A DNA stretch of 64,000 nt from Zea mays (taxonomy: Eukaryota > Streptophyta > Magnoliopsida > Poales > Poaceae), in the NCBI RefSeq assembly GCF_902167145.1, contig NC_050097.1:175738923-175802922 (forward strand). The letters are read 5' to 3'. Every line of letters starts with the position of its first letter. Position 1 is the stretch's first letter. The notes beneath the pieces are model-generated. The model worked only from the letters and a program-made list of their open reading frames with translations, searched no databases and had not been told where the DNA came from. Below are positions 47,071 to 57,737 of the stretch, in pieces. Both the position numbers and the translations under genes were made by a program.

Positions 47071-50000
47071 TGTAATGCCCAAAATTTTACATTGGAAAAA
47101 AATAATGATATAAATAAATAAATACATTCAGGTTAGTGTTTTGGGAATTTTTCTTTTGAAACCTTTGAAGATTTATTAGTTTCCTTTTCTTTTCATAAAT
47201 CAGATAATAATAGTCAAATAACCAATAAATAAATAAAGAAAAATACATATCACACTGAAGAAATTGTTGTGATACATTTTATTGGAATAAAGAATCATAG
47301 TTTAAACTTGACCTCAAAATTTCAAATGAAAACATAGAATAGAAAATAGAAAGGAATTCCTTCCATGAGTAAATAACAAGGAAAATAATATGCAAAGAAA
47401 AATATATATGAGTGCTTATAATTCTTCCTACTGGAACCTTATTTGGGAATTTAACCTGGGTTTGAAATCACAAACAAATTTGAATTCAAATACTAGAGTT
47501 TGAAATATAGGGAGAAAAGATAAAAAGAAAAAGAATAGAAGACCTACATGGGCCGACTGCCTCAGTTCTGGCCCACTTCTTCTTTACCTCGCGCGGCCCA
47601 GCTCCCACCATAGCGCCGACAGGCGGGACCCGCAGGTCAGTCACCCCGCGCCCAGCCTCTTTGTCCACTCGCTCAAGCCAACGTCGCAGACAACCGGGGC
47701 CCATTGGTCAGGAAGATCTCGCGTGCGCCTTGGACACCTACCGGTGGGCCCGATTTGTCATCCTCGGTTCACCTCTGCGCGTTTCCCTTTTGTGCCACTG
47801 CCGGTGGGGCCCATCTACCAGGTCCGTCTTCCTCGCGGGCGACCAAAACAAACTCCACGCGATTTCTACTGGGATTCACGGTCTTCGCGCGAGGGAGGCC
47901 GAGTCCGTCGCGCAATGACTGCTGTAATCCACGTATTGCCTCGGGTGATTTATACCGCGTTGTTGCGCCCTGCTCATCCCTAACCATGCCCAGCATCATT
48001 ACCGTGAGGAACAGGAAAGAGAGATAGCTCCAGCCGCCGCCCTTTGGCCCTGTTATCGCGTTCTGGTTCCGGGGAAGTGCTCGATTGGTGTCGCCTGCAC
48101 GTCTGGAAACCTTCCGTGACCTTTCCGGGTGCGATTGGGGGCCGGCGACGTCGGAATCGCTCGCCGTAGCTCAAGCGCCGCCGCGGGTCCCCTCTTCTCC
48201 GTGGCCAGCTCCCTCCATTGCCCTCCAGCTGCGGTGAGTAGCTCCATCGTATTCGAATCACCCTCCTCATTGCGAATCAGGGCCTTGTTGCGTGCGGGGA
48301 GCATCGTGGCCTCGATTTGGCGTACTCCGGCGATGGCCCCGCCGCGCGTGTGGGCGGCGCCGTCACGCTCTGGCGTCGGTAGAGAACGGAGTCATCTGGT
48401 CCGTTGGATTCAGGATGTAGGGATGGGTTTAGATCTGGGAGAGAGTCACCGTGGGCCGTTGATCGACTGATGATCGGGCTGGATCCATCCGGGGCATAGC
48501 GTTTCGCCCAGGGGGGTTTACCACCGTGGATCTTTGATCCTGCGGACAACGTCGCGTACCGATTCAGTTATGATGCCGACTTTTAATCTGGGCCGTCCGA
48601 TTTCTATCCTGCGGCCACGAATCCATCATACCCCTTCGCGCTGAGCGTTTTGCATAAAAGCCCCTGGATTTCTAATAAACCAACCCGCCGTCCACCGCGG
48701 GTTGAATCTGAGTCTGGGATATTTTTATACATTGGTCCATGTGTTTCTATGTTATTGGCGCCCAGTCCTGAGATCAGTAAAACAGGAAAAATAAAATAGA
48801 TTTTTAATATAAAAATAAATGCAGAAACTTGTTTAATCCATAAGAAATTCATATTAAGTCCAAATTAGTTCATTCTGATTCCTATAATTCTATAATATTA
48901 TTGTTTATCACATAGTACATCTGTTTTGACATGAAAGTCACATTAAAATTTATATTCTATTTTGTACAAAACACATAAAATCATTAGAAATTCATAACTT
49001 TCTCATTTTAACTTCAAATTGAGTCATTCCAGTTGCAATAATTTTATTTTAATATTGTATACCAACCAGTAACACTGTTTAGCCATGAAACTTGAATTAA
49101 AATTGTCCATTCGAATTAATCTATTCTAGGTACTCGATAACTCCATAAAATCATAACTTTCTAACTGTAACTCCGAATTTAGTAATTCTTGTTCCCACGA
49201 TCTCGTAGCGACACGTAGATTATTATTACACAATTTGTACTTATGTTTGGTGTAATGTTAATTTTGCCTATACAATGTTTGTTTGTATTGCTACGACTAG
49301 CGTGAGGTCACGAGTCATCTGAAGATCATCCTGGTACCCGGAATCTCAAGTCCCAGGCAAGTTGTGCCCTTGATCACTTCTTTTACCCACTCATGTTCTA
49401 ATTAATCATAATGATCTGCATAGGTTAATTTTGATGGGACCCAATAGGTTACCCTAGTTTGACTATCTTTATACCTTGATTACCACTGGACTTTTTGGGT
49501 AGTACTTGCTATTGCTTTATGTGGTTTTGGGTATGAAGATTACACTATTCATGATTATACTTTTGTTATCAGTTGTTATTTATTGTTCATGTTAAGATCA
49601 TTATGTTAATTGGAACATGGAGAACCACCCGGGAAAACAGTGCTACCACAAGGGTTTATGGACGCCCTTGGCTGACTAATTAGGAAAGCTAGTGGAGGAC
49701 TACCTTACCCGAAAGGGGCAAGGGCAGTAGGGGAGTGGTCAGTGTAGGGAGGCCCTCGGGAGGATTTTGCTGTGATGGCGGTCCTGCAAGGGATTCCTAC
49801 ATTGGAGCTTTCTATAAACTGTAGCGGGTTTTCTGAAGCTAGTGGAACTTTGTAAAGGCCTCGTAGTGTTACCCTGCCTCGCCTCCTCGGTAGAGGTGTA
49901 TGGGAAGTCGCGATCCCTTGGCAGATGGGTAACATGACTTGTGGGTAAAGATGCGCAACCTCTGCAGAGTGTAAAACTGGTATACTAGCCGTGCTCACGG

Positions 50001-50591
50001 TCATGAGCGGCTCGGACACTCACATGATTAAATTATGGAACTTAAACTCAATTTGTCATATGCATTGCATCGCAGGTGAGGTTGTTACTTTTGTTCTACT
50101 ACTTAATTGGGTTGGTATTTACTTATACTTAGTAATTGCTAATAAAATTTTGACCAACTTTAAAAGCAATGCTCAGCTTCAACCATCCTCTTTGGTAAGC
50201 CTTACACTTCACGTGAGCTCCCACCTTTGGCGAGTTCATTCACATTATTCCCCACAACTTGTTGAGCGATGAACGTATGTGAGCTCACTCTTGCTGTCTC
50301 ACACCCCTCACAGGTCAGGAACAGGTACCACAGGATGAAGCGCTTGGAGGATGCTGCGATGAGTTCGTGAGAGATCTAGGTCGTCGTCTCCCAGTCAACT
50401 TTGGGTTGCTGGACCGTTGTCTCCTTATAATGTAATTACTTAATTATTTTGTATAGAACTCCTGTTATGTAGTAAAGATGTGACATTCGATCCTGTGCCA
50501 TGATTCATCATATGTGTGAGACTTGGTCCCAGCACACCTGGTGATTATGTTCGCGCCCGGGTCTTGGTGCCCCTAAAACCCGGGTGTGACA
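47071..50591 (+). repeat. Element G 3' LTR (3521 bp)
   Basis: TGTAATGCCC..GGTGTGACA, the same length as the solo LTR 31138-34658. It is followed by ccggc (50592-50596) and then by F gag, so it occupies the same insertion site. Confidence 0.95.
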
Positions 50592-52009
50592 CCGGCGCAA
50601 CCGTGGGATCTCAAATCCATCAAGCGTCGGGGGGACGAAACTCTCCGGTCGTACCTCAAAAGGTTCCAGACCATGAGAAACCGTATCCCCGAGGTCACGG
50701 AGGCGGCCGTGATCGAAGACTTCTATCGAGGATCCAATGACTCGGCTTTCGCCCGAGCCATATTACAGAAGGCGCCGACTACTTCCGAGGAGCTGTTCCG
50801 GGAAGCCGACCTCTACATCACCGCCGATGAGCGGGCACAGGACCTCATTGGAGGAGCAAAGCCCACACCGGCAGCACCACGACGCGATGCGAACCAGCAA
50901 CCCGACAAACGCTGGGAGAAGAGGCCTCGCGAAGAAGTGCACGCCGCCGGACCACCTGCCTCTCGCGCCCGAGGAGGACCCCGCGGAGGCGAGCGCACGC
51001 TGGACGACATCCTCGACGCCCAGTGCCCATACCACAAGGACATGCGCCACACCCTTCATAACTGCCGGGACTTCAAGCACTCCGTCGGGCACGGTCGACC
51101 TTTCCAACCTCTACCTCCTCCTCTGCCGAGGGGAAGACCAGACGAACCACCACAACCCCATCAGCAGGAGGAGGGAGGAGGAGGAGCCTTCCCACGCGTT
51201 GACAGGGAGGTCAACGTCATCTTTGGCGGACATGGGTCGCAAGAGAACAAAAGACAACAAAAGCTCAACGACCGCCAGATACTGGTGGCGACCACTGGTC
51301 CTCCCACCCCATACCGGTGGTCGGAGCACCCGATCACTTTCACTCGGGAGGATCAATGGCTCAACTTCGATCATCCAGGCAAATACCCGCTCCTCGTCGA
51401 TCCGGTGATCCGAGAAAGCCGGGTGAAAAAGGTGCTAGTGGACGGGGGGAGCAGCATCAACGTCACCTTCCCCCGGACACTCCAAGGCTTGGGAGTCCAC
51501 CTCAAAGAGCTCCACGAGTCGGACACTCCTTTTTCGGCATCGTGCCGACGGAAGGGGAATACCCGCTGGGCCACATCTACATGCCTGTCACCTTCGGAAC
51601 TCCGGAGAACTACAGAACCGAGTTCCTGAGGTTCGAAGTGGCGAACTTCGACTGCGGGTACAACGCCATCATCGGGAGGCCGGGATTGGCCAAATTCATG
51701 GCCATTCCACATTACACATACATGATACTGAAGATGCCAGGACCGCAAGGAATCATAACTGTGCGCGCCGACTTCCAAGGCGCCGCAGAGTGTTTCCGAG
51801 TGGCCATCCAAGCAGCCCTCACCACCAAGCCGTCGACGATTTCTTCAACACAGGCGAACTCTAAGCCTGAGGAGGACCTTGCAGTACCGGCAAACGAAGC
51901 TCAGGCCGCGACCTCTATGCGGCCGACTGAAGAGACCAAGAGGATCAACCTGGGGTTCGCTGATGAGCGCAAGACTGCCATCATCAGCTCCAGCCTGGAC
52001 AACAAATAG
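50592..52009 (+). pseudogene. Tat gag C-terminus and protease, copy 2 (element F), frameshifted
   Basis: Nearly identical to 34659-36077 (about 7 substitutions). A 1-bp deletion near 51530 (ctttcttcgg in copy 1, ctttttcgg here) breaks the frame between the DGGS protease site (about 51440) and the protease C-terminal motif. The frame is then open again in the next phase to TAG 52007-52009. Confidence 0.9.
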
Positions 52010-53142
52010 GAAAGCGCGCTCGTCCAGTTTCTGCAAGATAACCGAGATGTATTCGCATGGCAACCTGCGGATATGCCGGGAGTCCCGAGAGAACTGGCCG
52101 AGCACAAACTGAAGGTCTATCCCCAAGCCAGGCCAATTCGGCAAAAGCTACGTCGTTTCACGCCCGACAAGAGAGAGGCCATTCGCGCCGAGCTAGCTCG
52201 CTTGGTCGCGGCTGGATTTATTAGAGAAGTATTACACCCCGAGTGGTTAGCCAACCCCGTTCTTGTACTCAAAAAGAATAAAGTGGATTGGCGCATGTGC
52301 GTCGACTATACTGATCTCAACAAACACTGTCCGAAGGATCCCTTCGGGCTCCCAAGGATAGATCAGGTGGTGGATTCCACCGCTGGATGTTCTGTGCTGT
52401 CTTTCCTGGATTGCTATTCCGGGTACCACCAGATTAGTCTGGCAAAGGAGGACGAAGAAAAAACAGCGTTCATCACTCCGTTTGGTGCTTTCTGCTATAC
52501 CTCCATGTCGTTCGGCCTCAAAAACGCTGGAGCGACTTATCAGAGAGCCATTCAAACATGCTTAGCCGATCACTGGGGCAAGCGTGTGGAGGCCTACGTA
52601 GATGATGTGGTAATCAAAACAGAAAATTCGGAAAACTTCATCGAAGACTTACAGCTAGTTTTCAACAGTCTGAGACGGTATAGATGGAAGCTTAATCCCG
52701 AAAAATGTGTTTTCGGGGTAGGTTTATTGTCAGCCACCGGGGAATTGAGGCCAACCCAGATAAAATTGAAGCTATCATGAAGATGGAAGCACCTCGATCA
52801 CAAAAGAAGGTTCAGCGACTTACTGGATGTATGGCAGCTCTGAGCAGATTTATATCCAGGCTGGGGGGAAAAGGCTTACCATTTTACAAGCTACTCAAGA
52901 AGGTGGATAAGTTTCAGTGGACTTCAGAGGCACAAGAGGCTCTAGATGCACTGAAGAAATTCTTAACAACACCACCAGTACTGAAGCCACCCCGACGAGC
53001 TACGTTAACTCAACCAGCTGAAAATCTGCTACTGTATATCTCTTGCACGACTCACGTGGTAAGCACCGCGTTGGTAGTCGAGCGAGCAGAAGAAGGACAT
53101 GCCTACCCAGTAGCTCATCGGCTTAAGTCGGCAACGACTTAA
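52010..53142 (+). pseudogene. Tat reverse transcriptase and partial RNase H, copy 2 (element F)
   Basis: RT is open from 52010 with MPGVPRELAEHKLK and VDYTDLNKHCPKDPFGLP, then YVDD at 52595-52606. A small deletion and shift near 52720-52740 (after KCVFGVG) moves the frame. The continuation (IVSHRGIEANPDKIEAI, SRFISRLGGKGLPFYKLLKK, then WTSEAQEALDALKKF) covers the connection and the start of RNase H. Homology stops at EEGHAYPV (about 53110), and the tandem repeat begins. No integrase (HHCC or DDE motifs) is visible anywhere in F, so F is non-autonomous. Confidence 0.88.
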
Positions 53143-53690
53143 GGCGGTGCAACATGCTCACGCTTACTTAACTCGGGGTGACCACTATGCCCTGCTAACG
53201 GAGCAATTGGCTTAAGTCGGCATCGACTTAAGGCGGTGCAACATGCTCACGCTTACTTAACTCGAGGTGGCCACTATGCCCTGCTAATGGAGCAATCGGC
53301 TTAAGTCGGCAACGACTTAAGGCGGTGCAACATGCTCACGCTTACTTAACTCGGGGTGACCACTATGCCCTGCTAACAGAGCAATCGACTTAAGTCGGCA
53401 ACGACTTAAGGCGGTGCAACATGCTCACGCCTACTTAACTCGGGGTGACCACTATGCCCTGCTAACGGAGCAATCGGCTTAAGTCGGCAACGACTTAAGG
53501 CGGTGCAACATGCTCACGCTTACTTAACTAGGGGTGACCACTATGCCCTGCCAACGGAGCAATCGGCTAAAGTCAGCAGCGACTTAAGCCGGTGCAACAT
53601 GCTCACGCCTACGCAGTTCAGGGTGACCACTACGCCCTATTAACATAAGCAATCGACTTAAGTCAGCAGCGACTTAAGGCGATCTGACGT
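53121..53690 (+). repeat. 89-bp tandem repeat with a hairpin in each unit (element F)
   Basis: Unit starts at 53121, 53210, 53299, 53388, 53477, 53566 and 53656 (partial): six units of 89-90 bp plus a remnant. Each unit opens with CTTAAGTCG-gcaa-CGACTTAAG, a 9-bp stem with a 4-base loop; the last two units are mutated in one arm. The array replaces the expected RNase H/integrase sequence and ends about 200 bp before the 3' end of the antisense gene. Confidence 0.95.
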
Positions 53691-53896
53691 GATGATAATC
53701 ACGCATATAAGGATGACTTCTATATCCTGCAAACAAATTTCAAAACCATCGCGCATCGTTTTACTACTGCAAACTTACAAACTGATGAATTCTGAAACAA
53801 CATAAGAATAACAATGTCGTTTAAGTACTTAAATGGCATCCTCTAACAAATGTCTGATCATGCTAACCGCGCGCTCAAAGCACGCAAAATGTTTCC
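53691..53896 (-). other. Probable 3' UTR of the antisense gene of element F
   Basis: AT-rich, no frame. It lies between the tandem repeat and the antisense stop codon. Confidence 0.5.
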
Positions 53897-55558
53897 CTAC
53901 TTGGTGACGTTTTTCTCAGGAGCAATCGACGAGGAAGGACGACTCGAGGAATCAGGGGCAGCGTTCACATCAGCCCTTATATCCTCGGGAACAACAACAC
54001 CGGGTCTCCTCATCAAGATTCGCCCCGCCCGAATAGCCTTGTCCATGGCTCTGTCGCGCTGGGCTCTGAGAGTAACAGAAGTTTCTTCGGCAACCTTGGC
54101 AGCCAGTCGAGCAGTTTCTAACTCCTGGGCGATGGATTTCTTGGAAGCTCGGAGTTCTTTGATGGTAGCGTCCTTTGCTGACATTAGCTGCTTGATCCGA
54201 GTCACCTCATCCGAAGATTCCTGCAGCTTACAACGTTGGTTGTCCAACTCTTCCATGGTGAAGCGATGACTCCTCTCCAGGATAGTCAGCAAGTTGCTAG
54301 AATCACGATACAATCTGTTAAGACTATCACGAGAAGCAGCAAGGATACGTTTCTCTTCCTGCAAACAAAAGACAACTACCTCAAAAACCAAGCAAGTAAT
54401 AGGAGCACAACAAGGAAAAGCACAGCTTCATGAATCACCTTTTCAGAATTGAGCTGAGCGTGAAGAGAAGAACTCAGTGCATTGGCATCATCTAAGGCAG
54501 CAGAGACCTGAGTTAGTTCGGTCTGACTTTGAGAGTACTTTTCCTCAAAGTCAGCGCACCGCTGGGCCAATTCAGCATGATCTCGGGAATGTTTTTCCTC
54601 AAGAGTGGAAATCTGCCGACTCATATCTAGCAAGAGACAATCAAACAAGGAGGGGTCAGAATGTAAAGCAGTCTACAGTGAAGACAAAGAGAAGCAAGAA
54701 AAGCACTAACCAGCATTGGTTGCCTCCAATTCAGAGACACGATGCTGAAGTGACACTGGATTCCAACATGCTAGCGACGAAGCTACTCCTGGGATAGAAA
54801 CACCCTGTAACCTCAGCTGGCTAGCCATTCCATCCACCAAAGCCTGATGAGGAGAACAGATAAGCGTAATGACAGCAGCTTGTGCAATGTAAAAATCAAG
54901 CTAAAATACATCACAGTACCTGGAGGTTGGAAAAGAACGAAGGGATTCCCAAATCAGGAGAGATCAATTGATAACCGGGCGTAAGGCCACTACCCGAAGC
55001 AGCTTGCAACGAATCAGCAGGAATCAACTTGGCGCCATCAACATAGCCCAACACTCGGTCAGCGGGGACGCTGCCCTCTAAAGCGACCTCCTGGTCCAAG
55101 GTTTGAGCTACCACCATACAGCCGGAATGAGAAGGCGATCCCGCATGAACGTCCATGGAAGTACAGGAGGGAGACCCCGCTCGGGCACCCTCGGGGGCTG
55201 GGTCATAGTCTGCACTGCCCACTTGAGCCGTATCATCCTCGGCAGCACCCTCGGGGGCTGGGCAGTGGCTTACACTTCCCACCCAAACCAAGTCATCCCC
55301 GGCAACATCCTCGGGGGCTGGGCATGTGTCAACACCACCCTAGGGGTCCAGGTTCTCTGCGGTAGCCACCTCTAAGGCTGATGGGCCCTCAGTTACTTCC
55401 ATGGGACCAGAACGATCCAATTTAGTCTCCCGACCCTCGAGATCGCGCTCCAAGGTCGACGAGGCACGGGATGACCTCAACCCAGCATCCGGCACATCCG
55501 CACAAACTTCCGTCACACCATCATCCACTAGCTCCGATAACAAATCCTCTGGAACCAT
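53897..55558 (-). pseudogene. Antisense coiled-coil gene of element F, four predicted exons with one stop
   Basis: Minus-strand exons: 1 (to 54920), 2 (54843-54711), 3 (54626-54439) and 4 (54358-53897). The three introns are 76, 84 and 80 nt, all GT..AG (CCAG|GTACTG..CATCAG, GCTG|GTTAGT..TGCTAG, AAAG|GTGATT..TTGCAG), with compatible phases. The first in-frame ATG I see is 55558 (MVPEDLLSELVDDG). One in-frame TAG (55340-55342) interrupts exon 1. Exon 1 has a 60-bp repeat (CPAPEG motif at about 55308, 55248 and 55188). Exons 3-4 encode a coiled coil (ISTLEEKHSRDHAELAQRC; VTRIKQLMSAKDATIKELRA). The function is unknown; it corresponds in position to the antisense gene of B. If exon 1 is intact in other copies, the protein would be roughly 470 residues. 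Confidence 0.68.
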
Positions 55559-55658
55559 ATCCTCAAGAGCCTGATCAAAATTGGCCTGGGACAGTTCTTG
55601 CAGGCCAATGAGAGCAGACAAAGCAGGAGATGTGAAAAAGCCGGAGAGACGACGACAT

Positions 55659-55666
55659 TATTTATA
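55659..55666 (-). promoter_or_regulatory. TATA box for the antisense gene of element F
   Basis: Minus-strand TATAAATA, about 100 nt before the first in-frame ATG. Identical to the octamer before the antisense gene of B. It lies more than 1 kb inside the 3' LTR, so it is not the LTR promoter. Confidence 0.6.
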
Positions 55667-56769
55667 GAAGGAGAAGGCAACCGCTCACCTCCAACCGCGG
55701 TCACTGAACAGTCGCAAAGCATTCAATAAGCACTCCAACCCGTCTGAAGACACATCAGGCGACTGACGCCGTTTCACGCAACACAACACCCATTGGGACT
55801 TCAGTCAACAGCACGGAAGATATGATTACACCAACCGTCACATCGCATTACTACTCAGAAGCAGCCGGCTAAAAATACTCAGCGTACCAAGTCGTCCCTT
55901 GCCCACACCCATTGGGGGGGACGCCCAGGAATTATCAGTATATTTTTCAAAACGGTCACATCTGTGCGGGGCACGCAATGAATTCCTCAAGACAAAAATG
56001 AGATATCAGCAAGGATCAGAGGAAAGCCAAATACAGCCAGCGAAGTACAAAATACGGCCGATAGAAGCGACGTGAAGACTAGACAGAGAACGTCCATCAA
56101 ATGTCCAATCAGTCACAGAGCAAATAAATTACACTACCCAGCAAGATATGGATGGATTGCGAACTCGGCTGCAAAGGACAAAATACATGGTGACCTCTGA
56201 AGCATAATATTGATGACATAATGTTGACCTCCAAAGCATAATGCGGATAGCTTCATGCCAATTTTTACAAACAGAAAGGATAATCTTCAGCAAAAAGACA
56301 CAAAAGGAAGACCTTCGAATGGATTATCTTCAAAAATCCACTTGAAGGTCGGGGGCTACACCCATTGGGTGCACCTCCGGTGCACCCCATGGATTATCAC
56401 TCCAAGCCAAGATAGTGCCGACTTCTAAGGCATGGGACAAGGTTAAAGACAAGGCTAGCCCTCAACCAAAACGCAGGAGTACAAATGGAAATAATTTCTG
56501 GTGAAGACCTTCGAGTAGATTATTTTCTAAAATCTACTCGAAGCTCGGGGGCTACACCCATTGGGTGCACCTCTGGTGCGCCCAATGAAGTTCAGGGTCC
56601 AAAAATTGAAACGCCGACCTCTAAGGCACAAGCACGAAACAAAGCTTCGGTTTACAAGTGATCAAAGCAGGAGGGGACAGTAAGAAGTCATTTTCTTCAA
56701 ATCACCCGTAAGCTGGACCTGGGATCTTTGGGCTGATTACCTCTAAAATTAACCCAAAGATCGGGGGCT
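55667..56769 (+). repeat. Element F region before the 3' LTR: three hairpin-plus-polypurine modules
   Basis: No coding region. A hairpin followed at once by a cgggggct tract occurs three times: 56315-56358 (imperfect 11-bp stem), 56511-56554 (perfect stem TCGAGTAGATT/AATCTACTCGA) and 56723-56769 (perfect stem GATCTTTGGG/CCCAAAGATC). Only the last abuts the LTR. The first two are followed by acacccattgggtgcacct and are about 196 bp apart. The upstream part (55667-56314) is noncoding and probably holds the antisense promoter region. Confidence 0.8.
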
Positions 56770-57398
56770 TGTGGGGGATAGATATCCCCCAGGTCCACTA
56801 AAAGAGTAAAGGACCTCACGAAAGGCCCAAGGGCCCAATAAATCGTAAGGTCATTCTTTCGTGGGCCTGGGGAAGGACAACTAGCAAAGCAGATCGACAT
56901 AGGGCCGGATTAGTGCAAACCCGGACAGCCCACAACGCTGAGCGTGCAACCACAATAGAGATCCGACTTTCCTGCGCTGGAGCCCCCATGCAACGGAGCC
57001 ATGCGAGGATAAGTCGGCCGAACTACAGGGAGATAAACTCAAACAGTTCACTATCTTTTAGCCACACGTTGTTATCATATCCACATGTATTGCCCCACGG
57101 TCGAGTATATAAGGCCTAGGGGGCACCCCTTCAGAACGATCGACCCTATTACTTAGCCACCCACTCGAACTCTCTGCATTCTCAATTCAGAGAGCTCTCC
57201 TGTAACCTCATTCACCAAGCATACTCACCAGGACGTAGGATGTTACGCATCTCTAAGCGGCCCGAACCTGTAAACCTTGTCCATTGTCCCTCGTGCATCT
57301 GGCACGAACCATTTTGCTACAGTCGTCGACACCGTCCTACCCCTAAAAACACCTTGAGGGGCAACCCCGGGTGTGCGGTCGGACCCAAAACACCGACA
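56770..57398 (+). repeat. Element F 3' LTR (629 bp)
   Basis: Same length as the 5' LTR, seven differences by eye. The TATA tatataag is preserved. It is followed by TSD gtggg. Confidence 0.96.
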
Positions 57399-57403
57399 GT
57401 GGG

Positions 57404-57737
57404 CTATCGCGTTTCCCTCGAGCAAGTCAAAATATCGTGTCCGCCATGGTGCTTCTAAACAAAATCTCCAAGGCGGATACCCCAAGTGAACAAAGAACCC
57501 AACAGGAAATCCGAGACCTTCTCGACCTCGCTGAATAGCAGGCCGAGAGCTCTATTTCTCGACATCATGAGTTGGGAACCTTCCGGTGCACCATGTCTAC
57601 GCCAACGGTAAACGATGTCATGTCGTCGAAATCCTTCGAGCTCGAAGAAAGCGCGCACAGGTCCCACCTCACTTGCGCCTAAGGCCTGGTCGAAGTGCAC
57701 GAAGCATGCCTGACCGCGAGACTGGAGAGAAGGGACG
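57404..57737. other. Element E interior, right of F, no recognisable gene
   Basis: An 81-codon minus-strand frame (57455-57700) covers most of it but matches nothing I know. Probably eroded element E sequence. Confidence 0.4.

Larger units (their letters stand above)
36634..50591 (+). mobile_element. Element G: Del/Tekay-like non-coding LTR element, split by element H
   Basis: 5' LTR remnant, primer site (37311), interior in two parts (37311-37681 and 46065-47070, together about 1.4 kb) and complete 3' LTR (47071-50591) followed by TSD ccggc. No gag or pol is present. With two full LTRs it would be about 8.4 kb, close to H (8.4 kb). The long LTRs and short non-coding interior fit a LARD-type non-autonomous element. 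Confidence 0.88.
29051..57398 (+). mobile_element. Element F: Tat-lineage Ty3/gypsy element, native size about 8.9 kb
   Basis: Bounded by perfect TSDs gtggg (29046-29050 and 57399-57403). Both LTRs are 629 bp and differ at 7 sites by eye (1.1%). It contains a gag pseudogene, protease, RT with part of RNase H, no integrase, an 89-bp tandem repeat and a spliced antisense gene. Element G split its gag; a segment of LTR plus gag-RT is then duplicated. Without 31138-50596 it is about 8.9 kb. RT motifs (VDYTDLNKHCPKDPFGLPRI) place it in the Tat lineage. Confidence 0.93.

Noticed and set aside
57243..57485. 80-codon minus frame, similar to one at 29524-30081
   Set aside because: Lies in the LTRs of F and their flanks; the similarity is simply LTR duplication.
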